Source of the DNA: Bacteroidales bacterium | GTDB lineage: Bacteria > Bacteroidota > Bacteroidia > Bacteroidales > WCHB1-69 | Reading direction: 5' to 3' | NCBI GenBank assembly: GCA_031253655.1 | Contig: JAIRVY010000076.1 | Coordinates: 1-33,089, forward strand | Length of the DNA: 33,089 nucleotides | Shown: positions 9,086 to 17,639 of the stretch, piece by piece | Layout: every line of letters starts with the position of its first letter | Numbering within the stretch: position 1 is the first letter of the stretch | The notes under the pieces: model-generated | Database searches by the model: none | What the model was told of the DNA's origin: nothing | Seen by the model: the letters and a program-made list of their open reading frames with translations, nothing else | Program-made: the position numbers and the translations under genes

Positions 9086-10339
9086 ATGAAAGACATTTTT
9101 CAACGTATCAAAGAAACACCTGGTCCCTTAGGGCAATATCAAGATTTAGCAGACGGTTATTTTATGTTTCCCAAATTGGAAGGTGAAATTCAACCTAAAA
9201 TGATGTTTAACGGCAAAGAAGTGCTTAATTGGAGTTTGAACAACTATCTTGGGCTTGCAAACCACCCCGAAGTACGCGAGGCAGATGCTAAAGCCGCCAA
9301 AGATTATGGTATGGGATACCCTATGGGCGCACGAATGATGTCGGGCGACAGTGTTCATCATAAAAGATTGGAGCAGGAACTCGCCAACTTTGTGGGTAAA
9401 GAAGCCGGATATCTGCTTAATTTCGGCTATCAAGGAATGGTTTCCATTATTGATGTATTAACCACCCGCCGCGATGTGATAGTGTATGACAGCGAATCGC
9501 ACGCCTGTATTTTGGACGGACTGCGGCTGAGTTTAGCAAAACGCTTTGTGTTTCAGCATAATGATATGGAGAGTTTTCGTAAACAGATGAATCACGCACT
9601 TCCGGCGGCAAAACAAAACGGCGGAGGAATTTTAGTCATTACCGAAGGCGTTTTTGGTATGGCAGGGGATATTGGACGTTTGGATAAAATTGTGGAAATG
9701 AAAAAAGAGTTCCCGTTCCGTTTGTTGGTGGATGATGCCCACGGATTTGGAACTATGGGAAAAACCGGAGCCGGCGTTGCGGAGCATTATAACTGCACCG
9801 ATGGCGTGGATGTTTATTTTGGAACTTTTGCCAAAAGTATGGCGGGAATTGGCGGGTTTGTAGCGTCAGAAAGAGCAATTGTGGACCACCTCCGCTATAA
9901 TATGCGCTCGCAAATCTTTGCTAAATCCCTCCCCATGCCAATGGTATTAGGAGGTTTAAAGCGTTTGGCACTCCTGAAATCGAAACCCGAACTGCGCGAA
10001 AAATTATGGATTATCGTAAATGCTCTCCAAAAAGGATTAAAAGAGAAGGGTTTTAACATAGGAAAAACAGAATCGCCTGTAACCCCGGTTTATTTTGAAG
10101 GTGGACCGGACGAAGGAACCAATGTTGTGGTTGACCTGAGAGAAAACTACGGAATATTCTGCTCAATTGTGGTATATCCTGTAGTTCCGAAAGGAGTGCT
10201 GATGCTTCGCTTAATCCCCACAGCAGTACATACTTTAGAGGATGTTGAACTTACTATTAACGTTTTCAGTGAAATAAAAGAAAAATTAGTGCAAGGCTAT
10301 TATAATAAACCTATCCCTTACAAAAACCTTAATAAATAA
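9086..10339 (+). CDS. PLP-dependent alpha-oxoamine synthase family enzyme (serine palmitoyltransferase / KBL-like)
   Basis: This fold-type I PLP enzyme of 417 residues belongs to the family that condenses an amino acid with an acyl-CoA to give an aminoketone (serine palmitoyltransferase, 2-amino-3-ketobutyrate CoA ligase, AONS, ALAS). Visible motifs are NNYLGLANHP (about 52-61), the cofactor-stacking histidine H139 in SESHA, VDDAHGFG (215-222) that binds the pyridinium nitrogen, and the Schiff-base lysine K250 in GTFAKSMAG. The substrate cannot be read from sequence. Sphingolipid synthesis is plausible, since many Bacteroidota make sphingolipids, but the active-site loop differs from the GTFSKS form I recall for Sphingobacterium SPT. 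It ends directly against the Ptb start, so the two are almost certainly co-transcribed. Confidence 0.85.
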   Translation: MKDIFQRIKETPGPLGQYQDLADGYFMFPKLEGEIQPKMMFNGKEVLNWSLNNYLGLANHPEVREADAKAAKDYGMGYPMGARMMSGDSVHHKRLEQELANFVGKEAGYLLNFGYQGMVSIIDVLTTRRDVIVYDSESHACILDGLRLSLAKRFVFQHNDMESFRKQMNHALPAAKQNGGGILVITEGVFGMAGDIGRLDKIVEMKKEFPFRLLVDDAHGFGTMGKTGAGVAEHYNCTDGVDVYFGTFAKSMAGIGGFVASERAIVDHLRYNMRSQIFAKSLPMPMVLGGLKRLALLKSKPELREKLWIIVNALQKGLKEKGFNIGKTESPVTPVYFEGGPDEGTNVVVDLRENYGIFCSIVVYPVVPKGVLMLRLIPTAVHTLEDVELTINVFSEIKEKLVQGYYNKPIPYKNLNK

Positions 10340-11236
10340 ATGATTACAAAATTATCACAAGTTATAGACTTAGTAAAATCGAAACCAAAAAAAAGATTGG
10401 TCGCTGCTTTTGCCAATGATGACCATACTATTGAAGCTGTGAATAATGCAGTGAATTTAGGAATTGTAGATGCCATTTTAGTGGGCGATGAATCCGCTAT
10501 TCAGAAAGTTTGCAAACAGTTGAGTATTGAGATTGAGAAATTTAAAATTATTCACGAACCGGATGAAATGAAGGCGGCCACCCTGAGTTGCGACCTTATA
10601 AATCAAAAAGAGGCAGATATTTTGATGAAAGGGGCGCTCTCTACCGATAAGTATATGCGCGCCATTTTGAACAAAGAGAGAGGACTTTGTCCCCCCAATG
10701 CCGTGATTACCCATATTGCGGTGGTGGAAAATCCAGCCTATCATAAATTGCTTATTGTCAGCGATTGCGCTATTATCCCGACACCGGATTTAAAACAAAA
10801 ACTGCTGATTTTACAACATATTATCAAAACAGCACACGCAATAGGTATTGAAAAACCGAAAGTGGCAATTATTACGCCTACCGAGCAGATGTCGGCAGGA
10901 ATGACGGCTTGTGTGGATGCGGCAATACTTTCCAAGATGGCAGACAGAGGCCAAATTACCGGCGCCATCATTGATGGACCAATCTCGTTAGATGTGGCAG
11001 TAGATGAAGAAGCAGCGAAAATAAAAAAAATGATAGGCGGAGTAGCAGGAGATGCTGACGGGTTGTTGTTCCCAAATATTGAAAGCGGAAATGTATTCTA
11101 CAAATGTTCTACCAAATTCAACAAAGCGGAAATAGGTGCTTTTCTTGCCGGCGCAAAGGTGCCCTGTGTACTTTCCTCACGCGGAGACAGTTCGCTCACA
11201 AAACTCTACTCTATTGCGATTGCCGCAACGCTGTAG
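10340..11236 (+). CDS. ptb: Phosphate butyryl/acetyltransferase family protein (Ptb-like)
   Basis: The 298-residue product matches the phosphate acetyl/butyryltransferase family, which interconverts acyl-CoA plus phosphate with acyl-phosphate plus CoA. Supporting stretches are DADGLLFPNIESGNVFYK near the C-terminus, ADILMKGALSTDKYMRAI (about residues 94-111), and an ending of the type CVLSSRGDSSLTKLYSIA. The length fits Ptb better than the longer Pta. The ATG immediately follows the TAA of the upstream PLP enzyme. The usual partner, a butyrate or acetate kinase, does not follow: the next gene is htpG behind its own promoter. The choice between butyryl, acetyl or another acyl group is not resolvable here. 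Confidence 0.85.
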   Translation: MITKLSQVIDLVKSKPKKRLVAAFANDDHTIEAVNNAVNLGIVDAILVGDESAIQKVCKQLSIEIEKFKIIHEPDEMKAATLSCDLINQKEADILMKGALSTDKYMRAILNKERGLCPPNAVITHIAVVENPAYHKLLIVSDCAIIPTPDLKQKLLILQHIIKTAHAIGIEKPKVAIITPTEQMSAGMTACVDAAILSKMADRGQITGAIIDGPISLDVAVDEEAAKIKKMIGGVAGDADGLLFPNIESGNVFYKCSTKFNKAEIGAFLAGAKVPCVLSSRGDSSLTKLYSIAIAATL

Positions 11237-11275
11237 GTAATGGAGATTTGAAGATTTTCTACGTCTGATTTGTTA

Positions 11276-11288
11276 CTTCTTTAAGAAG
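11276..11288. promoter_or_regulatory. 13-base dyad upstream of the htpG promoter
   Basis: CTTCTTTAAGAAG is a perfect palindrome with 6-base arms around one central T. It ends eight bases before the sigma-54-like element. It could be a regulator site for htpG or a weak terminator for ptb. No T-run follows, which disfavours the terminator reading. Confidence 0.35.
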
Positions 11289-11296
11289 AAACTTTC

Positions 11297-11312
11297 TGGC
11301 ACAATTTTTGTA
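11297..11312 (+). promoter_or_regulatory. Sigma-54-like (-24/-12) promoter of htpG
   Basis: TGGCACAATTTTTGTA matches the sigma-54 consensus TGGCAC-N5-TTGCW with one deviation, T for C at -12. The GG and GT doublets are exactly ten bases apart, as required. The element lies 35 bases before the htpG ATG, leaving a short 5' leader. Regulation of this heat-shock gene by RpoN is inferred from the match only. Confidence 0.5.
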
Positions 11313-11347
11313 AAACCGTTTGTTATTAATCATTAATCGTTAAAAAA

Positions 11348-13225
11348 ATGAAATCCGGAAAAATTAACGTAAAAACCGAAAACATCTTCCCCATTATTAA
11401 GAAATTTTTATACTCTGACCACGAAATTTTTCTTAGGGAACTGATATCAAACGCCGTAGATGCTACCCAAAAACTCAATACATTGGTAAAATCGGGCGTT
11501 GCGCAAGTGGAATTGGGAGACACTACCATTGAAGTGGTAGTGAATAAGAAAGAGAAAACCCTCCGCGTAATTGACAAGGGTATCGGAATGACTGAAGAAG
11601 AAGTGCTGAAATATATCAACCAGATAGCCTTCTCGAGCGCCGAAGAGTTTCTTGATAAATATAAAGGCGCCGATGCCTCCAGTATTATCGGACATTTCGG
11701 GCTGGGCTTCTATTCTGCGTTTATGGTGGCTAAAGAGGTGGAAATCATTACCAAATCGTATATTGAAGATGCACCCGCCGTACGCTGGAAATGCGACGGC
11801 TCTCCGCAATACAAAATGGAGCAGCATAACAAAACCGAGCGCGGTACAGAAATTATTCTGAATATTTCAGACGAAGATGGACAGTTTTTAGATGAATACA
11901 AAATTGTTGACCTACTTAATAAATATTGTCGCTTTTTGCCGGTGCCCATTCGTTGCGGAAACGAAAAATATTGGGATAAACCGGAAGGTGAAGAGAAATC
12001 GAAAGAATTGGAACGCCCTCGTATCATCAATAATATCAATCCGTTGTGGAAACAAGCCCCCAGTGGACTAACTCAGGAAGATTATCTGAAATTCTACAGA
12101 GAACTTTATCCGATGACCTTTGACGAGCCCCTGTTCCAAATCCATCTCAATGTGGATTATCCCTTTAACCTCACGGGAGTTTTATATTTCCCGAAAGTGA
12201 AAAACCAAATGGAATTTCAAAAAAATAAAGTGCAACTCTATTGCAATCAAGTGTTTATTACCGACCAACTTGAAGGAATTATCCCCGAATTTATGCAACT
12301 GCTGCACGGCGTAATAGATTCACCCGATATTCCGCTCAATGTTTCTCGTTCCTATCTGCAATCGGATGCCGCCGTGAAGAAAATATCAACCCACATTACC
12401 AAAAAAGTGGCTGATAAATTAGAAGAGATGTTTAAAACAAGTCGCGAAGATTTTGAAAAGAAGTGGGACGATATCAAAGTGTTTATTCAATACGGCTGCG
12501 TTACCGATGAGAAGTTTTACGACCGCGCTAAATCATTCTATCTGTTTAAAAACATTGAAAACAAGTATTTTACATTCGAAGAATATAAAACGTTTATCGA
12601 AACTTTACAAAGAGATAAAGAAGGTAATCTCATCTATATGTACGCTGCTGATGTGGATTCGCAGCACGTGTATATCAATGCCGCCAAAGAGCGCGGCTAC
12701 GATATTTTGCTGTTTGACGGATTTTTAGATACCCACTTTATAAATATGTTGGAGCAAAAATTTGAAAAAACGCGCTTTACTCGCGTGGATGCCGATGTAA
12801 TTGATAAATTGATACAAAAAGATGAAGTGCAGGTTTCAAAATTATCGGAAGAAGAAACAAAAAAACTGAAAGAACTTTATGATAATTCTATTGAAAAAGA
12901 GAAGTTTACAGTAACCGTTGAGTCTTTGAGCGAAGCCGACATGCCTGTAATACTTACCCGAAACGAGTTTATGCGGCGTTATCAGGATATGGAAAAACTA
13001 TCGGGACAAAAGAGTTTCTACGGCGCTTTTGAGCATTACAACTTAGTGGTAAACAGTAATCACGAGTTGGCGAGCCAATTGCTGAACGAACCTAATGCCG
13101 AAAAGCAGGCTGCCCTTACCAAACAATTAATAGATTTGGCATTATTATCACAAAATTTACTAACCGGGGAAAAATTGAGCGAGTTTGTAAAGAGAGATTT
13201 ATTATTTTTGCAACTTCAAAAATAA
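11348..13225 (+). CDS. htpG: Molecular chaperone HtpG (Hsp90)
   Basis: HtpG is the bacterial Hsp90, an ATP-driven cytosolic chaperone. At 625 residues it is complete. The GHKL ATPase domain shows FLRELISNAVDA, with catalytic E31 and Mg/ATP-binding N35 (Val replaces the usual Ser of SNASDA), then DKGIGMT (76-82) and the lid/glycine segment GHFGLGFYSAFMV (115-127). The middle domain includes VSRSYLQSDAAVKKI, close to the conserved middle-domain arginine region. The C-terminal dimerisation domain ends in FLQLQK. A sigma-54-like promoter precedes it and the YfhO-like gene starts 13 bases after its stop, so the two may form an operon. Confidence 0.97.
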   Translation: MKSGKINVKTENIFPIIKKFLYSDHEIFLRELISNAVDATQKLNTLVKSGVAQVELGDTTIEVVVNKKEKTLRVIDKGIGMTEEEVLKYINQIAFSSAEEFLDKYKGADASSIIGHFGLGFYSAFMVAKEVEIITKSYIEDAPAVRWKCDGSPQYKMEQHNKTERGTEIILNISDEDGQFLDEYKIVDLLNKYCRFLPVPIRCGNEKYWDKPEGEEKSKELERPRIINNINPLWKQAPSGLTQEDYLKFYRELYPMTFDEPLFQIHLNVDYPFNLTGVLYFPKVKNQMEFQKNKVQLYCNQVFITDQLEGIIPEFMQLLHGVIDSPDIPLNVSRSYLQSDAAVKKISTHITKKVADKLEEMFKTSREDFEKKWDDIKVFIQYGCVTDEKFYDRAKSFYLFKNIENKYFTFEEYKTFIETLQRDKEGNLIYMYAADVDSQHVYINAAKERGYDILLFDGFLDTHFINMLEQKFEKTRFTRVDADVIDKLIQKDEVQVSKLSEEETKKLKELYDNSIEKEKFTVTVESLSEADMPVILTRNEFMRRYQDMEKLSGQKSFYGAFEHYNLVVNSNHELASQLLNEPNAEKQAALTKQLIDLALLSQNLLTGEKLSEFVKRDLLFLQLQK

Positions 13226-13238
13226 TAAATACTAATTT

Positions 13239-15707
13239 ATGAATAAAGAATTATTGAAAAAACTGCTACCCTACGGAGTAGCCGTGGTGATCTTCATTTT
13301 ATTTGCCCTCATCTATTGTTCGCCGGCGCTGGAAGGAAAACTGGTTCAATCCTCAGATACTTTGGGCTGGAAAGGAATGTATCAGGAAGTAAAAAAATTT
13401 AACGAAAAAACAGGGGAGTCATCCTTTTGGACAGGCTCAATGTTTTCCGGAATGCCCACTTATCAAATCGGCGGCGGAAAAATTGCTTCTGCCTCTGCTT
13501 TATCTCCTTTAGAAAAAATAATGAGCCTGGGATTTAAAGAAACACTGAAATACATTATCCTGTACCTTTTATGCTTCTTCATTTTACTTAAATCTTTTAA
13601 AGTTAACACTTGGCTCAGTATAGTCGGGGCAATGGCAATTGCACTCTCTTCCTACTTCTTTATTATTATTGAAGCGGGGCACGTTACTAAGGCACAAACC
13701 ATTGCCTTAATGGCACCTGTAATTGCCGGTTTTTTTCTCATATTTAACAAAAAATATATATGGGGTGCAATATTTGCTATGGCTTATTGCGCCATTGGGT
13801 ATTCCAAACACCCTCAAATGGCTTATTACTTTTTTATGCTCATAGGCTGTTTGTTCGTAGCAGAACTGTTTACTCATATCAAAGAAAAGAGAATCAAAGA
13901 TTTTATTATTGCATCACTGTTGTTTGCCGCTGCGATTGCAGTGGGGATTGGAGCGAAATATACCTCTACCCTGTTGAATAGAGAATATGTGAAAGAGACG
14001 ATGCGGGGCGGGCATTCTGAATTGGAAAAAGAGAATGATAGCGAAAATAAAACGAAAGGATTAGACTTAGACTACGCCACCAGTTGGAGTTATGGAATTA
14101 ACGAAACGTTCACTTTCTTAATACCCAATTTTATGGGCGCTTCCACGAACTACAATGCAGACACAAACTCTAAAGTGTATCAAGAACTTATAAATAAAGG
14201 AGTTTCAAAAAAAAACTCAGAAGATTTTTGTAAAACTGTGCCTACCTATTGGGGAACGCAGCCCTTTACTTCAGGTCCCGTTTATATGGGAGCAATCATC
14301 TGTTTTCTGTTTATTTTGGGACTTTGTATGGTAAAAGGACCCTATAAGTGGGCGTTGCTGGGGGCTACACTTTTCTCGATATTGCTTTCGTGGGGAAAAA
14401 ACTTTATGCCCCTTACTGAACTCTTTTTTAACTATTTCCCTATGTACAACAAGTTTCGGGCGGTTTCTTCAATTTTAGTAGTTGCTGAAGTAACTATGCC
14501 GTTGTTGGGTTTCCTAGCCATTAAAACTATTATGGAAAAACAGGTAGCCAAAGAGCAAGTATTGAAAAGTATTTACATTTCTGCGGGAATTACAGCAGGT
14601 ATTTGCCTATTTTTTGCGCTGTTTGGCGGCTTATTGTACAACTTTACCTCTCCCAATGATGAATCTATTTTTGGACAGCTCCCCGAATGGTTGGGCAGCG
14701 CCATAATTGCCGAAAGAGCTTCAATGCTTCGCACAGATGCTTGGCGTTCATTAGCTTTCATCATTTTGGGTGCAGTTGCACTCTGGTTGTTTGTGAAAGA
14801 AAAAATAAAACTCCCACATCTCATCATCGCGCTTGGAATACTTATTTTAGCGGATATGTGGACGGTAGCGAAACGTTTTTTAAACAACGACAGTTTTATT
14901 TCACCGAAATATGAAACCAATTACTTTAAAAAACAACCCTGGGAAGAATATCTTTTGCAGGATACTGACCCGTATTTCAGAGTGTTCAATCTCACTACTA
15001 ATAGCTTTAATGAATCTAGAACTTCTTATCATTTTAAATCTATTGGAGGGTATCATGCGGCAAAACTGCGCAGGTATCAGGATTTGATTTCCGAACATAT
15101 TTCAAAAATGAATATGGGAGTAATTAATATGCTCAATACAAAGTATTTCATTGTAAATGATGCCAATAACAACCCTTCGCCGCGTTTCAACCCTGATGCT
15201 ATGGGTAATGCATGGTTTGTTGATTCTATTTTGATTGTAAATACACCCAATGAAGAGAGTGACGCTTTAAATGTAATTGATATAAGAACAACGGCGGTTT
15301 TAGATGCTAAATTTGAAGAATTTGTGAAAGGTTTTATGCCCGGGAGAGATTCCTCGACCACTGTTCAATTCCTCTCTTACAAGCCCAATGCGTTAGAATA
15401 CCAAATCTCATCTGAAAAGGGGGGAATTATAGTATTTTCAGAAATCTATTATCCCTACGGGTGGCACGCATTTATTGATGATCAGCCGATTGAACATTTT
15501 CGGGTAAATTATGTGTTGCGAGCACTTAATGTACCTAAAGGAGAACATCATATCAGATTTGTTTTTGAACCCGATACCCTGAAAAAGGCTGAAATGGTTT
15601 CCTGGTTATGTATTCTTGTGATATTTGGAACCATTAGCGGAGGGATTGGGTATAGTATCATAAGATGCAGAAAAAAAGATAATTGCACAGGAAGGGTTAG
15701 TTCATAA
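13239..15707 (+). CDS. YfhO-family polytopic membrane protein
   Basis: This 822-residue membrane protein has a GT-C glycosyltransferase-like layout: an N-terminal helix (about 11-29), a long first extracytoplasmic loop with an acidic residue (D40 in QSSDTLGW), roughly a dozen hydrophobic helices, and a soluble region from about residue 550 to 790. A last helix (about 788-810) is followed by a basic tail. Motifs such as AGHVTKAQT, GYSKHPQMAYYF and, near the C-terminus, SEIYYPYGWHAFIDDQP with VPKGEHHIRFVFEP are those of the YfhO family, thought to glycosylate lipid-linked polymers or envelope proteins. It starts 13 bases after htpG. The donor and acceptor are unknown. It lies next to the glycosyltransferase island, which fits an envelope-glycan role. 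Confidence 0.85.
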   Translation: MNKELLKKLLPYGVAVVIFILFALIYCSPALEGKLVQSSDTLGWKGMYQEVKKFNEKTGESSFWTGSMFSGMPTYQIGGGKIASASALSPLEKIMSLGFKETLKYIILYLLCFFILLKSFKVNTWLSIVGAMAIALSSYFFIIIEAGHVTKAQTIALMAPVIAGFFLIFNKKYIWGAIFAMAYCAIGYSKHPQMAYYFFMLIGCLFVAELFTHIKEKRIKDFIIASLLFAAAIAVGIGAKYTSTLLNREYVKETMRGGHSELEKENDSENKTKGLDLDYATSWSYGINETFTFLIPNFMGASTNYNADTNSKVYQELINKGVSKKNSEDFCKTVPTYWGTQPFTSGPVYMGAIICFLFILGLCMVKGPYKWALLGATLFSILLSWGKNFMPLTELFFNYFPMYNKFRAVSSILVVAEVTMPLLGFLAIKTIMEKQVAKEQVLKSIYISAGITAGICLFFALFGGLLYNFTSPNDESIFGQLPEWLGSAIIAERASMLRTDAWRSLAFIILGAVALWLFVKEKIKLPHLIIALGILILADMWTVAKRFLNNDSFISPKYETNYFKKQPWEEYLLQDTDPYFRVFNLTTNSFNESRTSYHFKSIGGYHAAKLRRYQDLISEHISKMNMGVINMLNTKYFIVNDANNNPSPRFNPDAMGNAWFVDSILIVNTPNEESDALNVIDIRTTAVLDAKFEEFVKGFMPGRDSSTTVQFLSYKPNALEYQISSEKGGIIVFSEIYYPYGWHAFIDDQPIEHFRVNYVLRALNVPKGEHHIRFVFEPDTLKKAEMVSWLCILVIFGTISGGIGYSIIRCRKKDNCTGRVSS

Positions 15708-15723
15708 TAATCTAAGGGCGTGT

Positions 15724-15870
15724 ATAAATCATAGAAATTATCATCACGGTAGTTTTTCTAAATGGGCGTTGTGAAAATTAAATTGTTAGCTATCCAGGTG
15801 TAATGATGGAGAGTTTGGAATATGGGTTGCTGAGGAATTGCAAAAGCTTCCAAATTTTAAGGTACTATTT
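15724..15870 (+). pseudogene. Possible decayed gene fragment before the glycosyltransferase island
   Basis: One frame reads INHRNYHHGSFSKWAL, a stop, a short garbled section with a second stop, then NDGEFGIWVAEELQKLPNF in the same frame. In another frame the middle section reads IVSYPGV. Joining them by a frameshift gives protein-like text ('SYPG..NDGEFGIWVAEEL'). The composition looks like coding sequence, but stops and a frame change rule out an intact gene. No family is assigned. Confidence 0.25.
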
Positions 15871-15880
15871 CATTTTTTTA

Positions 15881-15888
15881 TATTTTTG
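15881..15888 (+). promoter_or_regulatory. Bacteroidota -7 promoter element of the glycosyltransferase island
   Basis: TATTTTTG is an exact match to the Bacteroidota -7 box TAnnTTTG and is followed by CGG, a frequent context. It lies 35 bases before the ATG at 15924. A convincing TTTG -33 box is not visible at the expected distance, only T-rich sequence. Confidence 0.5.
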
Positions 15889-15923
15889 CGGAACACTATT
15901 GTTTCGTAAACTCAAATTCGTTC

Positions 15924-16835
15924 ATGAAATTATTATCAACAATAAAAAGGATTAGAAAAAAGGGAGACATTGCACTCAACAATGCTTGTTCCTTAGAAGA
16001 AATAATTGCTAATATTGTCCGAAAAGAATATCTGCTAAATAGCTCTCTTCATTCCACAAAAATGGGAGTTGCTAACAATCTAGAATACGCCGATCGCGTT
16101 ATTGTGTCAATAACCACCTATGGGAAAAGAATTCATGATGTACATTTAGTAATAGAAAGTCTTTTAAACCAAACTATGCCTCCCAACAAAATAATATTAT
16201 GGCTGGCTGATGATGAGTTTAAAGAAACACACAAACCTCTTCTATTAAAAAAACAAGAAGCCAGAGGGTTGGAAATAGATTTTTGTGAAGATTTGAGATC
16301 ATATAAGAAACTAATCCCAACATTAAAAAAATATCCCAATAGCGTTATTATAACAGTTGACGATGATATTTTGTATCCTTATAATATGGTTGAAAATTTA
16401 TATTCAGAATATTTAAAAAACAAAAAATGTGTTTATTGCCTACGGGCGCATTTAATGACTTTTGATGAGAATGCGAATTTGCTCCCCTATGATAAATGGA
16501 TAATGGATTATAAAGGGAGAGAAGAATCTATGTTGGTTTTCCCCACAAGTGGCGGAGGTGTATTATATCCATCAGATTGCTTTCATGAAGATATATTAAA
16601 TGATGATTTATTTAATAAATTAGCCCCTTTTGCTGATGATATTTGGTTTAAAACAATGACACTTCTTAACATGATACCCTGCAAAACTGTGGGTAGCAGT
16701 CAGTCTTTTGATTTAACAGAAAATCAGGATATTGGTTTATTTCACAAAAATGTGGTACAACATTATAATGATGTTCAAATTAAACAAACCTTTGACCATT
16801 ACAAATTATGGGATACGGTAAAATCAATATTATAA
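15924..16835 (+). CDS. GT-A fold glycosyltransferase (family not resolved)
   Basis: The 303-residue product starts its catalytic domain with RVIVSITTYGKRI (about 59-71) and has LLNQTMPPNKIILWLAD. A metal/nucleotide-sugar binding DDD sits in IITVDDDILYP (143-152). This is a nucleotide-diphospho-sugar transferase fold, related to GT2-type enzymes of polysaccharide clusters. A later acidic stretch, FADDIWFKTM, could supply the catalytic base. There is no signal peptide or membrane helix, so it should act in the cytoplasm. A-T rich codon use differs clearly from the upstream yfhO and htpG genes, suggesting acquisition by transfer. The next gene starts just after its stop. Donor and acceptor sugars are unknown. 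Confidence 0.75.
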   Translation: MKLLSTIKRIRKKGDIALNNACSLEEIIANIVRKEYLLNSSLHSTKMGVANNLEYADRVIVSITTYGKRIHDVHLVIESLLNQTMPPNKIILWLADDEFKETHKPLLLKKQEARGLEIDFCEDLRSYKKLIPTLKKYPNSVIITVDDDILYPYNMVENLYSEYLKNKKCVYCLRAHLMTFDENANLLPYDKWIMDYKGREESMLVFPTSGGGVLYPSDCFHEDILNDDLFNKLAPFADDIWFKTMTLLNMIPCKTVGSSQSFDLTENQDIGLFHKNVVQHYNDVQIKQTFDHYKLWDTVKSIL

Positions 16836-16849
16836 AAAATGTGGAAAAG

Positions 16850-17497
16850 ATGAGACGCATTATCTCGAAATTATTGGCGATTATTAAAAAAAGGAAATTT
16901 ACAACATCCGGCGATTATTGGGAAAATCGATATAAAAAAGGGGGTAATTCCGGAGCTGGTTCTTACAATAGATTAGCTGAATTTAAAGCAGAAATTATTA
17001 ATAATTTCGCACTTGAACATAATATATCATCGGTTATTGAGTTTGGGTGTGGAGATGGTAACAATCTAAAACTTTTTACCTTCGCATCCTACATAGGATA
17101 TGATGTAAGTAATACTGTATTAGATATTTGCAAGAATATTTATGAAGGTGATAAAACAAAAAAATTTATTCATGCTTCAAACTATCAAGGTGAAACTGCT
17201 GAAATCTCACTGAGTTTAGATGTAATATATCATTTAATTGAAGATGATGTTTTTGAACAATATATGAACCTCCTATTTTCTTCTTCCCATAAATTTGTGA
17301 TCATTTATTCCTCAAATACCGAATCGCTAAGTCCTGCCTCACATATAAGACACCGAAAATTTTCAGATTGGATAGAAAAAGAGCGATCTGATTTTTTTCT
17401 TTTAGAATTCGTCCCAAATAAATATCCTTTTGTAGAGGGGGATTCTAATACCTCTTTTGCTGAATTTTATATTTATGAAAAGAAAAAAGTGTGCTAA
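16850..17497 (+). CDS. Class I SAM-dependent methyltransferase
   Basis: With the start at 16850 the product has 215 residues. The upstream in-frame ATG at 16808 would add 14 residues and overlap the preceding gene by 28 bases. The later start is preferred because GGAAAAG precedes it and it avoids the overlap. SAM-binding motif I is VIEFGCGDGNN (62-72), and motif II is GYDVS (83-87). The segment GDYWENRYKKGGNSGAGSYN (21-40) is typical of methyltransferases found in capsule and O-antigen clusters. It probably methylates a glycan or a sugar intermediate made by the neighbouring transferases. It is AT-rich like its neighbours on both sides. Confidence 0.75.
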   Translation: MRRIISKLLAIIKKRKFTTSGDYWENRYKKGGNSGAGSYNRLAEFKAEIINNFALEHNISSVIEFGCGDGNNLKLFTFASYIGYDVSNTVLDICKNIYEGDKTKKFIHASNYQGETAEISLSLDVIYHLIEDDVFEQYMNLLFSSSHKFVIIYSSNTESLSPASHIRHRKFSDWIEKERSDFFLLEFVPNKYPFVEGDSNTSFAEFYIYEKKKVC

Positions 17498-17511
17498 TAA
17501 TATGCTTGTTT

Positions 17512-17595
17512 TTTTACATGAAAAAAATAAACTGAAATTTAGTAAAAGTAGTTATTATACATCAATATAACAATAATTTCGTCACGAGTTTATAA
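17512..17595 (+). other. Intergenic stretch with a faint coding trace
   Basis: Between the methyltransferase and the next glycosyltransferase, one frame reads LVKVVIIHQYNNNFVTSL (17539-17592) and is then closed by TAA. The text looks like the first strand and loop of a GT2 enzyme ('VVIxxQYNN'). It is interrupted by a stop just upstream as well. It may be a relic of a lost gene or chance in AT-rich DNA. Confidence 0.2.
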
Positions 17596-17639
17596 AATTG
17601 CTCAAAAAAAGTTACTGTTATTCAAAAAAGATAAATAAT

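Noticed and set aside
15803-15954. 50-codon ORF (MMESLEYGLL...) before the glycosyltransferase island
   Set aside because: It spans the promoter box and overlaps the start of the real gene in another frame. Protein-like text in this area lies in a different frame and is interrupted by stops.
17598-17639. TTG-initiated extension of the GT2 protein
   Set aside because: The extra 14 residues are basic and atypical. The ATG at 17640 leads straight into the GT2 domain.
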